DNA of 64,000 bases from Candidatus Obscuribacterales bacterium (lineage in GTDB: Bacteria; Cyanobacteriota; Vampirovibrionia; Obscuribacterales; Obscuribacteraceae): contig JACKCM010000008.1 in assembly GCA_020634035.1 (NCBI GenBank), forward strand, positions 62,001 to 126,000, written 5' to 3'. This document shows positions 18,278 through 26,980 of the stretch, piece by piece; positions within the stretch are counted from its first letter, which is position 1, and every line of letters starts with the position of its first letter. The translations under genes were made by a program, and so were the position numbers. The notes beneath the pieces are model-generated. The model was not told the DNA's origin. It searched no databases and saw only the letters and a program-made list of their open reading frames with translations.

Positions 18278-19610
18278 ACCCAGGTTAAAGTTCACAGACA
18301 ATAGGCAACAGAGGCGCAGGTTTGTGCCTTTGCTCGGGCTTGCTTTGCTAATCTCTTTGTCCCTGGGCGCGAGTTTTCTTGCGGCTGCAGCTAATGGCGC
18401 TGAAGGTGATGCTGGCTGTGCAAGTAGACCGGCGCCCCCATTTCTAGTGCAGTCCGTCGAGTCCTGGGAGCCTCTCAACAAGCTTTTCAGAGTGAAGCGT
18501 GGATGGGTCGGTGCCGATGGTGCTTATTCGATACCGGTGGCACCAGGTAGATCTATCTGGACTTTCGGCGACACATGGATAGGTGTTATTGAAAATGGAC
18601 GTAGAGAGAAGCCTTGTATGGTGAACAACACGGTGGCGGTGCAGAGCTGGAGCGTTGCCAATTCAGCTGGTGCCGAAACTGGTTCTTCAGGCTCAGGCAA
18701 TGGTGGCATCTATTTTTACTGGCCCGGAGGAATGGAGCATCCTGGCTCTATGTGGGTTCCGGACAATGCGAAGCAGAGCAAGACCTACTACTGGCCCGCC
18801 GACGGAGCCTTTGTAGGCGGCAGGCTTTTTGTTTTTCTGCACAAGATCCGTACTAATTTGAAGCTTCCGGAGCCGTTTCAATTCGAAAGTGCGGGCGATG
18901 ATCTGGTTGTTGTCGAGAATCCGCTCGAGGCGCCGGAGCGCTGGCGTCAGAAGAAGCAAGTCGTTTCTACCGACTCGAAAACTTTTCACCAGGCTACGGC
19001 CTGTCTTCTGGATGGAGATTATCTCTATATCTACTCGAATTACATTCCGGCGCGACGGGATCTCAATCCCCATCCGCTGATTGTCTCACGAATCAAGAAG
19101 GCCGATATGGAGGTGATGGAGCCTGATCTTAGCTGCGTAGAGTATTTTTTAGAAGACGGCTCCTGGTCGCGAGTGCTTGCGAGTGCAGGCAATGAGAAGA
19201 ATCAAAACATTTTCAAAGATGCCAAAAAACCAAAGATTCTGTTCATGGATGGAGCACCGGAGATGTCGGTTTGCCGCGTCAGAGGACTTCCGGGCTACTT
19301 TGCTGTTTACATGCCTCCACTTACCAGGCGCATCGCCATGCGTTGGGCTGAAAAGCCAGAAGGACCTTGGAGTGAGCCGCTTACTCTCTATAACTGTCCG
19401 GAGAAGGATGATTCGATCTTGCAATACAGTGCAAAATCTCACCAGGAGTTGCTCTCCGATGATGCGGCTGACGGAGAGCTGATTGTAACCTACTGTCGAA
19501 ATACGAAGACGATGGAGGAGCATTTTTCGAAGCCTGAAATTTATTTTCCCCAGGCTCTGAAAATCAGGCTCGATTTTCAGGGGAGTCAGGGTAATTCCGC
19601 TTCAAAATAG
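18258..19610 (+). CDS. Secreted beta-propeller-like protein (DUF4185/DUF5005-like)
   Basis: About 450 residues from ATG 18258, overlapping the protease gene by 20 bases. A signal peptide (LLGLALLISLSLGASFLAAAA) is followed by motifs of the DUF4185/DUF5005 glycosidase-like propellers: GADGAYSIPVAPGRSIWTF, then GDTWIG, later a TYYWPADGAFVGGRLFVF blade and a VYMPPLTRRIAMRWAEKPEG blade. These folds resemble five-bladed exo-glycosidases, but I cannot identify a catalytic triad, so an enzymatic role is unproven. The overlap with the protease gene implies co-translation, which suggests a functional tie between the two. Confidence 0.8.
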   Translation: MAVVIPRPRLKFTDNRQQRRRFVPLLGLALLISLSLGASFLAAAANGAEGDAGCASRPAPPFLVQSVESWEPLNKLFRVKRGWVGADGAYSIPVAPGRSIWTFGDTWIGVIENGRREKPCMVNNTVAVQSWSVANSAGAETGSSGSGNGGIYFYWPGGMEHPGSMWVPDNAKQSKTYYWPADGAFVGGRLFVFLHKIRTNLKLPEPFQFESAGDDLVVVENPLEAPERWRQKKQVVSTDSKTFHQATACLLDGDYLYIYSNYIPARRDLNPHPLIVSRIKKADMEVMEPDLSCVEYFLEDGSWSRVLASAGNEKNQNIFKDAKKPKILFMDGAPEMSVCRVRGLPGYFAVYMPPLTRRIAMRWAEKPEGPWSEPLTLYNCPEKDDSILQYSAKSHQELLSDDAADGELIVTYCRNTKTMEEHFSKPEIYFPQALKIRLDFQGSQGNSASK

Positions 19611-19707
19611 AGGCGTATTTTGAATATCATGGTATGAAGTGAGAGGCCCTGGGAGAACACTGCCAGAGGATTGGAAAAGGCTTTAGAAAGGCTTTAGAGA
19701 GGTTGTT

Positions 19708-20901
19708 ATGGGCACTGTTTTGATGATGATGATGAGTGGAAGCCATTTTACCCGGGGCTTGCGAAGGCTAGGTCAGGCTTCGCTTATCTGTTTCAGCTTT
19801 CTGGGGGCGCAAATGGTGAGCGATCCCGTGTTGGCTGTTCCCGGTCTCAACTCTAGCGACTCGGTAAAGAAGATCGTTGACATGATCAAGGTCTATTCGG
19901 AACGCAATCAAAACGTCAATGTTTATGATCTGGAAAAAGAGTTGCGCAACAGACCGCGGCAGGCGGCACAGGCTCTGGTTGATCTTTTGGATACAAACAA
20001 CAAGAACGTCCAGCTTCAGGCCGCTAGTGTTCTGGAGCGCCTTTCGAATAATCCGGATTTTTCTATTTCGGATAGCTCTTTGAAGACCTTGATAGCGATT
20101 TTGCGCGGATCGAAAGAGCCCGAAGTGAAGGCGTCTTTAGTTCGTGTGTTGGGCAATATCGGACCCAAGAACGAAGATGTGAAGGCTGCGATCATAGAAA
20201 ATATCAGTGGTGACGCCGAGGCGACTACAAAGCGCAATGCCATCGAAGCGCTGGCGAAACTTGCTCAGCAGGAGAAGCCTGAGTTTCACCGGAAATCAAC
20301 CGAAATACTGGTAGGCATTCTCAAAGGGGACGATGCTCCTTCTTTGCGCAAGTCGGCGGCGATTGCATTGAGCCGCTATCACAATGACCCGGAGATAGCA
20401 GTGCCCGCGCTGATAGAAGCTCTCAACGACAACTATCTGCTGGTAAGAACCGCAGCGGTGCAGGCGATTGGCAACTATCATTCCGGCGCTGAAGCGGCGG
20501 TGCCACCACTTCTAAAGTTGCTGGAGGAGGAGCCCAATGAAGGGATTCGCTCTAGCACGATCTACACTTTGAGAACGATAGGTAAAGACGATCAGCGTGT
20601 GGTGGACAAATTTATTGAGTTGCTCGATGATCCGACCCTGGGGCGAAGTATTATGTCCTACTTGTACTACTTCGGCGATAGGGCAGCACCGGCGGTGCCG
20701 AAATTGATCAAGATGCTGGATTCTTCAGACCGTTATCAAAGACAGTATGCTTGTCGGGCACTAGGCGCAATCGGTTTAGAGGCGAAGGATGCTCTTCCCG
20801 CGTTGGAGAAAGCAACTAAGGACAGCGATGCAAGTGTGCGCAGTAACGCCCAGACTGCAATAAACAACATCAATCGAATCAATGGTAGCGGAAGCATGTA
20901 A
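19708..20901 (+). CDS. Secreted HEAT-repeat protein
   Basis: 397 residues; GAGAGG lies 6 bases before the ATG. A signal-like hydrophobic segment (LGQASLICFSFLGAQMVS) is followed by about eight alpha-helical HEAT/PBS-lyase-type repeats of 35-40 residues, for example SLRKSAAIALSRYHNDPEI, LVRTAAVQAIGNYHSGAEA and QRQYACRALGAIGLEAKDA. Such solenoids act as protein-binding scaffolds; if exported, a periplasmic or surface role follows. Two 11-bp direct repeats (AAAGGCTTTAG) occur just upstream at 19678-19700. The partner is unknown. Confidence 0.88.
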   Translation: MGTVLMMMMSGSHFTRGLRRLGQASLICFSFLGAQMVSDPVLAVPGLNSSDSVKKIVDMIKVYSERNQNVNVYDLEKELRNRPRQAAQALVDLLDTNNKNVQLQAASVLERLSNNPDFSISDSSLKTLIAILRGSKEPEVKASLVRVLGNIGPKNEDVKAAIIENISGDAEATTKRNAIEALAKLAQQEKPEFHRKSTEILVGILKGDDAPSLRKSAAIALSRYHNDPEIAVPALIEALNDNYLLVRTAAVQAIGNYHSGAEAAVPPLLKLLEEEPNEGIRSSTIYTLRTIGKDDQRVVDKFIELLDDPTLGRSIMSYLYYFGDRAAPAVPKLIKMLDSSDRYQRQYACRALGAIGLEAKDALPALEKATKDSDASVRSNAQTAINNINRINGSGSM

Positions 20902-21006
20902 ACTCTGCTTTCTACCTAATCAATGGCGTTGCGTTTGCCTATGAATAGCAGTTCTATGGTGGCAAACACGCAGTAGTCAGGTAAGTAGTAGTAGTGCTCT
21001 CTGGCC

Positions 21007-22038
21007 CTAGGGGTTGAACGCGAACAAGAACGTGGTCACAAAGTTGAATCCCGCGTGACCGATTATTGTCGTTGTCGTGTTGGTGAAACGTCTCGCTATT
21101 CCCATAACCATCGACCACAATGCTACCTGAATGATAAAAATTGGTGCATGGGCGAACTGTGCGTGCAAGATGCCATGCAGGATAGCGGCGGGCAAAATCC
21201 CTATCGCCGGCTGCAGTGCCCCTCTGATCAGGGTCTCTTCTCCAACGCCGGCAAATATAGCGGTACAGAGGGCGATGAAGACCGACATGCCGAAGCCGTC
21301 GGCTACACTGAAAGTCCCAGAGTTGTACTGCGACAGTTTGGTCGCTAGATCCTGGTCGGCGAGTCCATGGGTGTACAGAGACCAGGCCAGGTCGAATCCG
21401 AAACTGAAAACAATTAGAGCCAGTCCAATTCCGACATGCGCCCAGGTCGGCTTCTCCCATCCCAGCCTTTTGAAAGCGGCTTTCCAGTCTCGGGTAATGA
21501 AAATCCCCACGCCGCAAAAGGAGAGTAGAACAAGCCCGAGCCCGTTGTAGCTAAAAAGCTGAATGATGCTGATCGGTATTGGGAATGGAATGGCCGGGAT
21601 ACTGAAGTTTGCCGGATTTATTGTCTGGAGCATCATCCCGAAGGTCGTGATGTAGATGAAAAGCCCCACCATATGAGGTACGGACTTCGGAACGAAAATG
21701 TCTCTGTCCATGATGGACTTGAAGGCGTTCATATGATGCCTTATCGGACCGGTGATGCATCGAAGCGAAACGATTCCATCTATCACGGTGAGAGCCTTGC
21801 TGTAGATCTCTCTGACTGGCAGGACAAGGAGAAGCCCTGTCGCAGCTGCCATGGCGTAGAGCACCTGGTTTGCCCAGGGAATGGTCGAATCCTGGGTGAC
21901 CACAGCAGCCAGCAACTCGCAGCCGCAGAAGGAGCCGATAATTATTCTGATTATCCATTCCAGCCACTTACGATTCCTGGCTAGATGCCCCATGATGGCT
22001 AGTATTGAACAGCCCAGTATAAAAATAAGGTCAAGCAA
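21007..22038 (-). CDS. CPBP family intramembrane metalloprotease
   Basis: Polytopic membrane protein of the CAAX-protease/bacteriocin-processing (Abi) family. The family motifs are present in the last third: EETLIRG (motif 1, the E-E-x-x-x-R signature), HGILHAQFAH (motif 2) and HAGFNFV (motif 3 His/Asn). I place the start at TTG 22038, which has GGAG 7 bases upstream and yields 343 residues; an in-frame TTG at 22125 adds 29 polar residues with no ribosome-binding site. Family members process prenylated or bacteriocin-like peptides; substrate here unknown. Confidence 0.88.
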   Translation of the reverse strand: MLDLIFILGCSILAIMGHLARNRKWLEWIIRIIIGSFCGCELLAAVVTQDSTIPWANQVLYAMAAATGLLLVLPVREIYSKALTVIDGIVSLRCITGPIRHHMNAFKSIMDRDIFVPKSVPHMVGLFIYITTFGMMLQTINPANFSIPAIPFPIPISIIQLFSYNGLGLVLLSFCGVGIFITRDWKAAFKRLGWEKPTWAHVGIGLALIVFSFGFDLAWSLYTHGLADQDLATKLSQYNSGTFSVADGFGMSVFIALCTAIFAGVGEETLIRGALQPAIGILPAAILHGILHAQFAHAPIFIIQVALWSMVMGIARRFTNTTTTIIGHAGFNFVTTFLFAFNP

Positions 22039-22209
22039 GGGAAATCTCCGATAAGATACTAAAGAAATGGGGTTCTTACTATTTTTAATGTTACTCAGGC
22101 ATGATAATATATTGTCAAGATACAATTTGCCGGGTATCTTCTATGATAGAGAATATGATGCATATTTACCCCGGTAAAAACACCTGAAGTTCGGAGGTGA
22201 AACAACTAG

Positions 22210-22431
22210 ATGAAGAAGAAGCTTTTTGCATCGGCACTATTAGCGGGAGTATTGGGGCTTGGCGTATTCGCCACGTCGTCTTTCGCTAGTGGTCCTATTG
22301 TAATCGGTCCAGCACCTGCTCCGGCAGTTCCGCAGGCCACAATTGTTAAAACTTCGCCCCTGTCGGCGAAAGTTCTTAACACCTACAGGCAAGTTAGAGC
22401 ATTCTGGCTATCTAGAGCGATTGTGCGCTAG
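22210..22431 (+). CDS. Small secreted peptide of unknown function
   Basis: 73 residues with an excellent signal peptide (KKKLFASALLAGVLGLGVFATSSFA) and CGGAGGTGA before the ATG. The mature part is only about 45 residues: a Pro/Ala-rich segment (VIGPAPAPAVPQA) and a basic end (RQVRAFWLSRAIVR). It stands alone with a terminator-like hairpin downstream, so it is probably expressed as a monocistronic exported peptide. Its position divergent from the CPBP protease gene invites the thought of a protease-substrate pair, which is speculative. Confidence 0.7.
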   Translation: MKKKLFASALLAGVLGLGVFATSSFASGPIVIGPAPAPAVPQATIVKTSPLSAKVLNTYRQVRAFWLSRAIVR

Positions 22432-22521
22432 AGCCAGTCGTCAAGGCAGCCTTTAGGAAACAAATTGATAGCAGGCCCTAGGCCCTGCTGAACACAAACA
22501 AACCTTCGGACTTAAAACGAG

Positions 22522-22550
22522 CGGGTCGCCTCAGGGCGACCCGTTTGTCA
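22522..22550 (+). terminator. Hairpin downstream of the small secreted peptide gene
   Basis: CGGGTCGCC pairs perfectly with GGCGACCCG around TCAG, followed by TTTGTCATTCTT. A strong GC stem with a broken T-run. Confidence 0.7.
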
Positions 22551-22611
22551 TTCTTCTTGGGAGGGCAGGCTTTTAATTGGCCACTCTTTAATTGACCAGT
22601 CTTTTTCTCTT

Positions 22612-22911
22612 TTATTTGGCAAGCCTGATGATCACTTCTTCACTGCCGGCCAGGTTAAGTCGCTCTCGCGCCAGGCGCTCGATGCCTGTATTGGACTGGG
22701 AGCTGGTCAGACCTTCTCTGAGCTCTTTATTAATCTCTCTTGCCTGGAGCTGTCCGGCTTTCAGCGCTAACTGCTGATTATGAAGATAGATCTGCCGGTC
22801 CACACTCGAATGAATAGACCTGCCCACCTGCCAGATAGCGAAGAGACAGACCGCCATGACCAGAAGCTGGCGGATGATGCCTTTTCTTTCGTCCGGATGA
22901 ATAAAAGTCAT
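22612..22911 (-). CDS. FtsB/DivIC-like septum formation protein
   Basis: 99 residues with GAGAGGAG upstream of the ATG. A short cytoplasmic N-terminus, one transmembrane helix (LLVMAVCLFAIWQVG), a coiled coil with heptad spacing (LHNQQLALKAGQLQAREI) and the C-terminal motif of the family (GIERLARERLNLAGSEEV). Such bitopic proteins form the FtsQBL (DivIB-DivIC-FtsL) complex of the divisome. Only 25 bases downstream of the phosphohexomutase gene, so likely one transcript. Confidence 0.85.
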   Translation of the reverse strand: MTFIHPDERKGIIRQLLVMAVCLFAIWQVGRSIHSSVDRQIYLHNQQLALKAGQLQAREINKELREGLTSSQSNTGIERLARERLNLAGSEEVIIRLAK

Positions 22912-22936
22912 ATCGTGCTCCTCTCGCTTCCAGCGA

Positions 22937-24460
22937 CTAAGCCTTTGCCCCTACGGTCTCAATCGGTCCTGCCGGGCTCTTTTTTGCGGCGGATTGATCC
23001 TTTTTAGTTGTCTTAGATGTCTTAGATGCTTTTTCTGCCTCTTTCTCGAGGTCGCTCACAATCGCCTCCACTTGCTTGGCGAAGTCCTCCGCAACTTTGT
23101 TGATGCGTTCGCTGGAGGTGCCTTCATAGTAGAGTCTGATCAAGGGCTCTGTGCCGCTGGGTCGGATCAAAAGCCAGTTGCTTTCGTCAAGATAGAGCTT
23201 CAGTCCGTCTTTGCGTCCCACCCGGGTCACCTTCTCTCCAGCCAGAGTCTCAAGGGGCTTCTCGGTGAGAATCTTCATCAGGCCTTTCTGGGTGAAGTCG
23301 TTGAGGCGCATATCTGCCCGCAGATAGGTGAAATCGTAGCCGATCTCTTTCTGGAGATCGTCCCAGATCTGGGATAGCGGCTTGCCTTCGAAAGCCATCA
23401 TCTCAACCAGCAGGAGATTGGCCATGATGCCGTCTTTCTCTGGTATATGACCTTTGAAAGACATTCCACCGGACTCTTCTCCGCCGATGAGAATGTCTCT
23501 ATTGCGCATTTCCTCTCCAATGAACTTGAAGCCGACCGGGGTCTCAATCACCTCCAGGTCATACTTCTTCGCTAATTGATCTAGAAAATGGGTGGTTGCG
23601 ACTGTTCTTACAATTGCGCCTTTCTCTTTTCTGTTTTTGACCATGTGCATGGTGAGCAGGCAGAGGAGCTGGTTAGGAGAGAAATAGTTGCCTTGCTCGT
23701 CGATGACGGCGAATCTATCGGCATCACCATCGGTGGCAAGTCCGACATCGAGTTTCTCGGTTTTGACCAGTCCACTGAGGTCTCTCAAATATTGTTTCTT
23801 GGGCTCAGGCATGCCTCCGCCAAAGAGCGGATCTCTGACATCGTGAAGCACTTTGACCGGCACTCCCCACTGGCGCAGGATATGGTCAAGATAGCCGCGA
23901 CTGGTGCTGTAGAGGGCGTCAAAACCGACTTTGATGCCGGAGGAGACAATCTTCTTCATGTTGATCAAGTTGGCCACCGATCCCAGATATGGTGGCTGGG
24001 GATCGAAGTGCGGAACATCCTCTTTCGAGCACTCGATATGAGCCGGCGTGCGGCTCAAGTTGCCGACGATCTTGGCGGAGATGTCGTCGGTGGCAGGACC
24101 GGCGTATTCCGGAATATATTTAACGCCGCAGTATTCGGGCGGGTTGTGGCTTGCCGTGAATTGAAGCGCACCGGCGGTGGTTTCATGCTGGGTAGCCCAG
24201 GCTATACAGGGAGTGGGCACGTCTCGGCTGGTCACCTTAACCGGAACACCCATGGCCATCAGGACCTGACCTGCTCTTTCGGCGAATTTGTCGGCCATGA
24301 AACGGGTGTCGTATCCAATTAAGAGCGGAGTACCAGCCGGGTAGTTCTCTCTTACATAGAGACCCACGGCATAGGCGACACGCTCCACATTAGCGTAGGT
24401 GAACTCTTCGGCTATAACAGCTCTCCAACCGTCTGTACCGAATTTGATTACTTCTGCCAT
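22937..24460 (-). CDS. Phosphoglucomutase/phosphomannomutase family phosphohexomutase
   Basis: 507 residues of the alpha-D-phosphohexomutase superfamily, interconverting hexose 1- and 6-phosphates for glycan or glycogen precursors. Domain 1 opens with KFGTDGWRAVIAEEF and holds the phosphoserine loop FTASHNPPEY; domain 2 has the metal loop DGDADRFAVID; domain 3 has the sugar loop GGEESGGM; domain 4 has the phosphate-binding RPSGTEPLIRLY. The C-terminal extension is Lys/Ala-rich and disordered-looking. Whether glucose or mannose phosphate is preferred cannot be told by eye. Confidence 0.93.
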   Translation of the reverse strand: MAEVIKFGTDGWRAVIAEEFTYANVERVAYAVGLYVRENYPAGTPLLIGYDTRFMADKFAERAGQVLMAMGVPVKVTSRDVPTPCIAWATQHETTAGALQFTASHNPPEYCGVKYIPEYAGPATDDISAKIVGNLSRTPAHIECSKEDVPHFDPQPPYLGSVANLINMKKIVSSGIKVGFDALYSTSRGYLDHILRQWGVPVKVLHDVRDPLFGGGMPEPKKQYLRDLSGLVKTEKLDVGLATDGDADRFAVIDEQGNYFSPNQLLCLLTMHMVKNRKEKGAIVRTVATTHFLDQLAKKYDLEVIETPVGFKFIGEEMRNRDILIGGEESGGMSFKGHIPEKDGIMANLLLVEMMAFEGKPLSQIWDDLQKEIGYDFTYLRADMRLNDFTQKGLMKILTEKPLETLAGEKVTRVGRKDGLKLYLDESNWLLIRPSGTEPLIRLYYEGTSSERINKVAEDFAKQVEAIVSDLEKEAEKASKTSKTTKKDQSAAKKSPAGPIETVGAKA

Positions 24461-24519
24461 TTGTAGTACAACTCCCTCTTTTCAGAACTTATCTAAGTAT
24501 CGCCTTTACGCTTCGCCTG

Positions 24520-26883
24520 TTATAGAACGGCAAGATACTGGGAAACGTATTCATGGACAGAATCCCAGGCTGTTCTTGCCTTTCGGCGTCCCTTCAGCTC
24601 TTCATCAACCTCCTTAGTGCCGGGAGGCTTGATTGATGAAGGACGCAATGATTGCAACTCCTCGTCAGAGTCGAACTGAATCATCGAGCCGTCACGTCCA
24701 TAAAATCTGAATGTCGATGCGTTCGACTGGGCAAGCCAGTCTCCGTATCTTCTATAGCTGTCTTTCAATTCCTGGAAGCGGGTCGCCATCCGGAAGCCAT
24801 CATAGGTGAGTAAGGCTGTAAGGCTGCTCCAGTTGCCGTCTAAATCCTCTAGAATTCTTCTTTCGATGTGGATATTGCGCACTAAATCTACGCACCAGAA
24901 CTGACCGTCCATTTTTCTGATAGTCAGGCAGCCACGCGGATCGCAGGTCATAGATTCGCCCTGGGCGCGAACCCTGCCGCAGGGATCCCTGACCACTACT
25001 CCGTGGTGATCTCGTTCACCATAGGTGTGCAGGCTGCCATCGGCGTTGTATCGCGAGAACGCGATTAAATTGCCGCTGCCATCGTAGGTGAAGGTGATCG
25101 AGACTTTGTCTCCGGACCGCACAGCGAGCACCTTGCCTACAGAGTCTTTGACCACAACTGCACCGTTGGGATAGACCTCTTTGCGTTTGCCTTTCGATAG
25201 AGGCAAGAGGCAGGGCTGAGGAGATTGTTTGATGAAGGAGCCTCGATTCTTTCTTTTCAGGTCAAGAATGTCGGCGTCGGAACCCCGGGCGATTTTCTCG
25301 AGCTGTTTCAACAACTCGGCCGGATTGTCCGCCAGCTCATCGGCATAGCTGCCGTATTTATTGACCGGCTCCGGCTGATTTGCATATGCAATAGATATAC
25401 CTGTCGTGGTCTCGTCATCTGCGCAATAGTCTGATTCTTCCTCTTCTTCAGTGCTCTCTTCCAGAAGAGAGACCGAGTGCATTCGATCGTCCAGGGCCCG
25501 GAACCATTTTTCTAGCATCGCTTCGGTTCGAGAAAGGGGCGCTGTGGCAACGCGTCTCTCTTGCATTTGCACTTCTTGCTGATTGAAAGCTGTTTCCAGC
25601 CCGTTGGGCGCAACCAGGAGCTGCGAAATATCAACTCTCTCCGAGGGCGATGCCAGGGCAGAGGTGAAATCGGCGGCTTCAGTAGGCTCTTCTGCCGAAG
25701 CGCTGGTGGTGGCAAAATTATTCGGATCGGCGACCGGATCCGGTGTGGCCGCAAATCCGAGATCCGGGCTGGTGGCGATGGAAGGCTGAATCTGACTGCC
25801 TGATGGGAGATTTGACTTTGAAGAGGCTCTGGTCTCGGCCCGGCTTTTTAGATCGTTGCTGACGGTTTGATACCAGAGCTCATAGGCATGAGACCGGTCA
25901 CGGTCGGTGGGCTCTGCCTTATCTGTATCTGTGCCACCGATGGTAGTGGTCTCTTCCTGCTTGCTCCGGTGGCCAACTTTGGTGTCGACAGCTGTTGTGG
26001 AGCCAGTGCCCGCATCAGTGATGGGGCCGGTGCCGATATCTGTTGTAGAGTCGGTGCCCAATTCAGAGATGGAGTCGGCGTTTGAGTAAGGATCATTCAA
26101 GACCTCGATTCCTTCGTAAAGGTCTTGCTCTTCTTCGGTGTTTTTCAGGACATGCTCGATCACCAGGCTGGACAGCGAGCGACTGACGCGGCGACGTCCG
26201 AAACGACCGCGAGTGTTGGGCTTGCCATGGAAGAGGTCTTCGGTGGCTGAATCAACCCGATCATCACCGGGATTGTCATAGCCGGCAGAGTCCTCTCTCA
26301 GCAAATCATTGACGGGGCTCATATCTTGAAGCAGATCAGAGAGATCGTCCCAGGGGCGTTTCTCCCCTGTCAGCATCTCTTCGACCTCCCGACTGTCATC
26401 ATGGATAATTCCGAAGAGATCGCCCACGGCGGATGCTTCTGCTTCAGCTCGAATTTTTTCTTGTGCTTGTTCTTGTGCTTGTAACTGCTCGAGCCTTTGT
26501 TCTTCGTTGAGGAAAGCCTCAGGGGCTTGCAGCCTGTCCAGGAGTTCGCCTGCGTCCATGCTGTCGAGAGTGGTGAGATCGGCAATATCGCCCAGGTGAG
26601 CCGCTTCCTGGATGGCAGTCTCTTTCAAGAGTTCCCGGGCAAGCAGATCTACCTCGGGATTCGGCTCTGTTTCTTTGAGCTTGCGGTTCAGTATGGTTCT
26701 CACCGCCGCGAACTCGGGCACTCTGGCGGTGTTCAAAATGGCTTTCTGACAGAGACCGGAATTCTTCGCCAGGAAGTTAATAAGGCGGCGATAATCCGCA
26801 CGCTGAGGGTTTTCGAAGCCCTCAGCCTGAGCGTACACCCTGCGTTTGTGGCGAGGCCAGCAAGCGGTGCGCTCTGAGTCCAT
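24520..26883 (-). CDS. Large multidomain protein of unknown family with YD-like C-terminal region
   Basis: 787 residues from ATG 26883 (GGTGAAGG 5 bases upstream; a GTG 12 bases earlier is possible). No signal peptide or membrane helix. The first about 125 residues are helical, then a Glu/Gln coiled coil (RLEQLQAQEQAQEKIRAEAE). A long low-complexity acidic middle contains Thr-Asp-Gly-rich quasi-repeats (TDIGTGPITDAGTGSTT). The last about 250 residues are folded-looking beta structure with RHS/YD-repeat flavour (FTYDGSGNLIAFSRYNADGS, YGERDHHGVVVRDPCGRV, RFYGRDGSMIQFDSDEEL). I do not recognise the family. It lies upstream of the phosphohexomutase gene and downstream of the J-like/FHA genes on the same strand, which hints at signalling rather than a toxin. 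Confidence 0.8.
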   Translation of the reverse strand: MDSERTACWPRHKRRVYAQAEGFENPQRADYRRLINFLAKNSGLCQKAILNTARVPEFAAVRTILNRKLKETEPNPEVDLLARELLKETAIQEAAHLGDIADLTTLDSMDAGELLDRLQAPEAFLNEEQRLEQLQAQEQAQEKIRAEAEASAVGDLFGIIHDDSREVEEMLTGEKRPWDDLSDLLQDMSPVNDLLREDSAGYDNPGDDRVDSATEDLFHGKPNTRGRFGRRRVSRSLSSLVIEHVLKNTEEEQDLYEGIEVLNDPYSNADSISELGTDSTTDIGTGPITDAGTGSTTAVDTKVGHRSKQEETTTIGGTDTDKAEPTDRDRSHAYELWYQTVSNDLKSRAETRASSKSNLPSGSQIQPSIATSPDLGFAATPDPVADPNNFATTSASAEEPTEAADFTSALASPSERVDISQLLVAPNGLETAFNQQEVQMQERRVATAPLSRTEAMLEKWFRALDDRMHSVSLLEESTEEEEESDYCADDETTTGISIAYANQPEPVNKYGSYADELADNPAELLKQLEKIARGSDADILDLKRKNRGSFIKQSPQPCLLPLSKGKRKEVYPNGAVVVKDSVGKVLAVRSGDKVSITFTYDGSGNLIAFSRYNADGSLHTYGERDHHGVVVRDPCGRVRAQGESMTCDPRGCLTIRKMDGQFWCVDLVRNIHIERRILEDLDGNWSSLTALLTYDGFRMATRFQELKDSYRRYGDWLAQSNASTFRFYGRDGSMIQFDSDEELQSLRPSSIKPPGTKEVDEELKGRRKARTAWDSVHEYVSQYLAVL

Positions 26884-26980
26884 ATTCGCCTTCACCCCCA
26901 GCGGTCCACGTTACGCTTACCGTCGCTCTCCATGGGAGTCGATCTGGTAATGTAGCGCTCTTATATTAACATCGAAGGGG

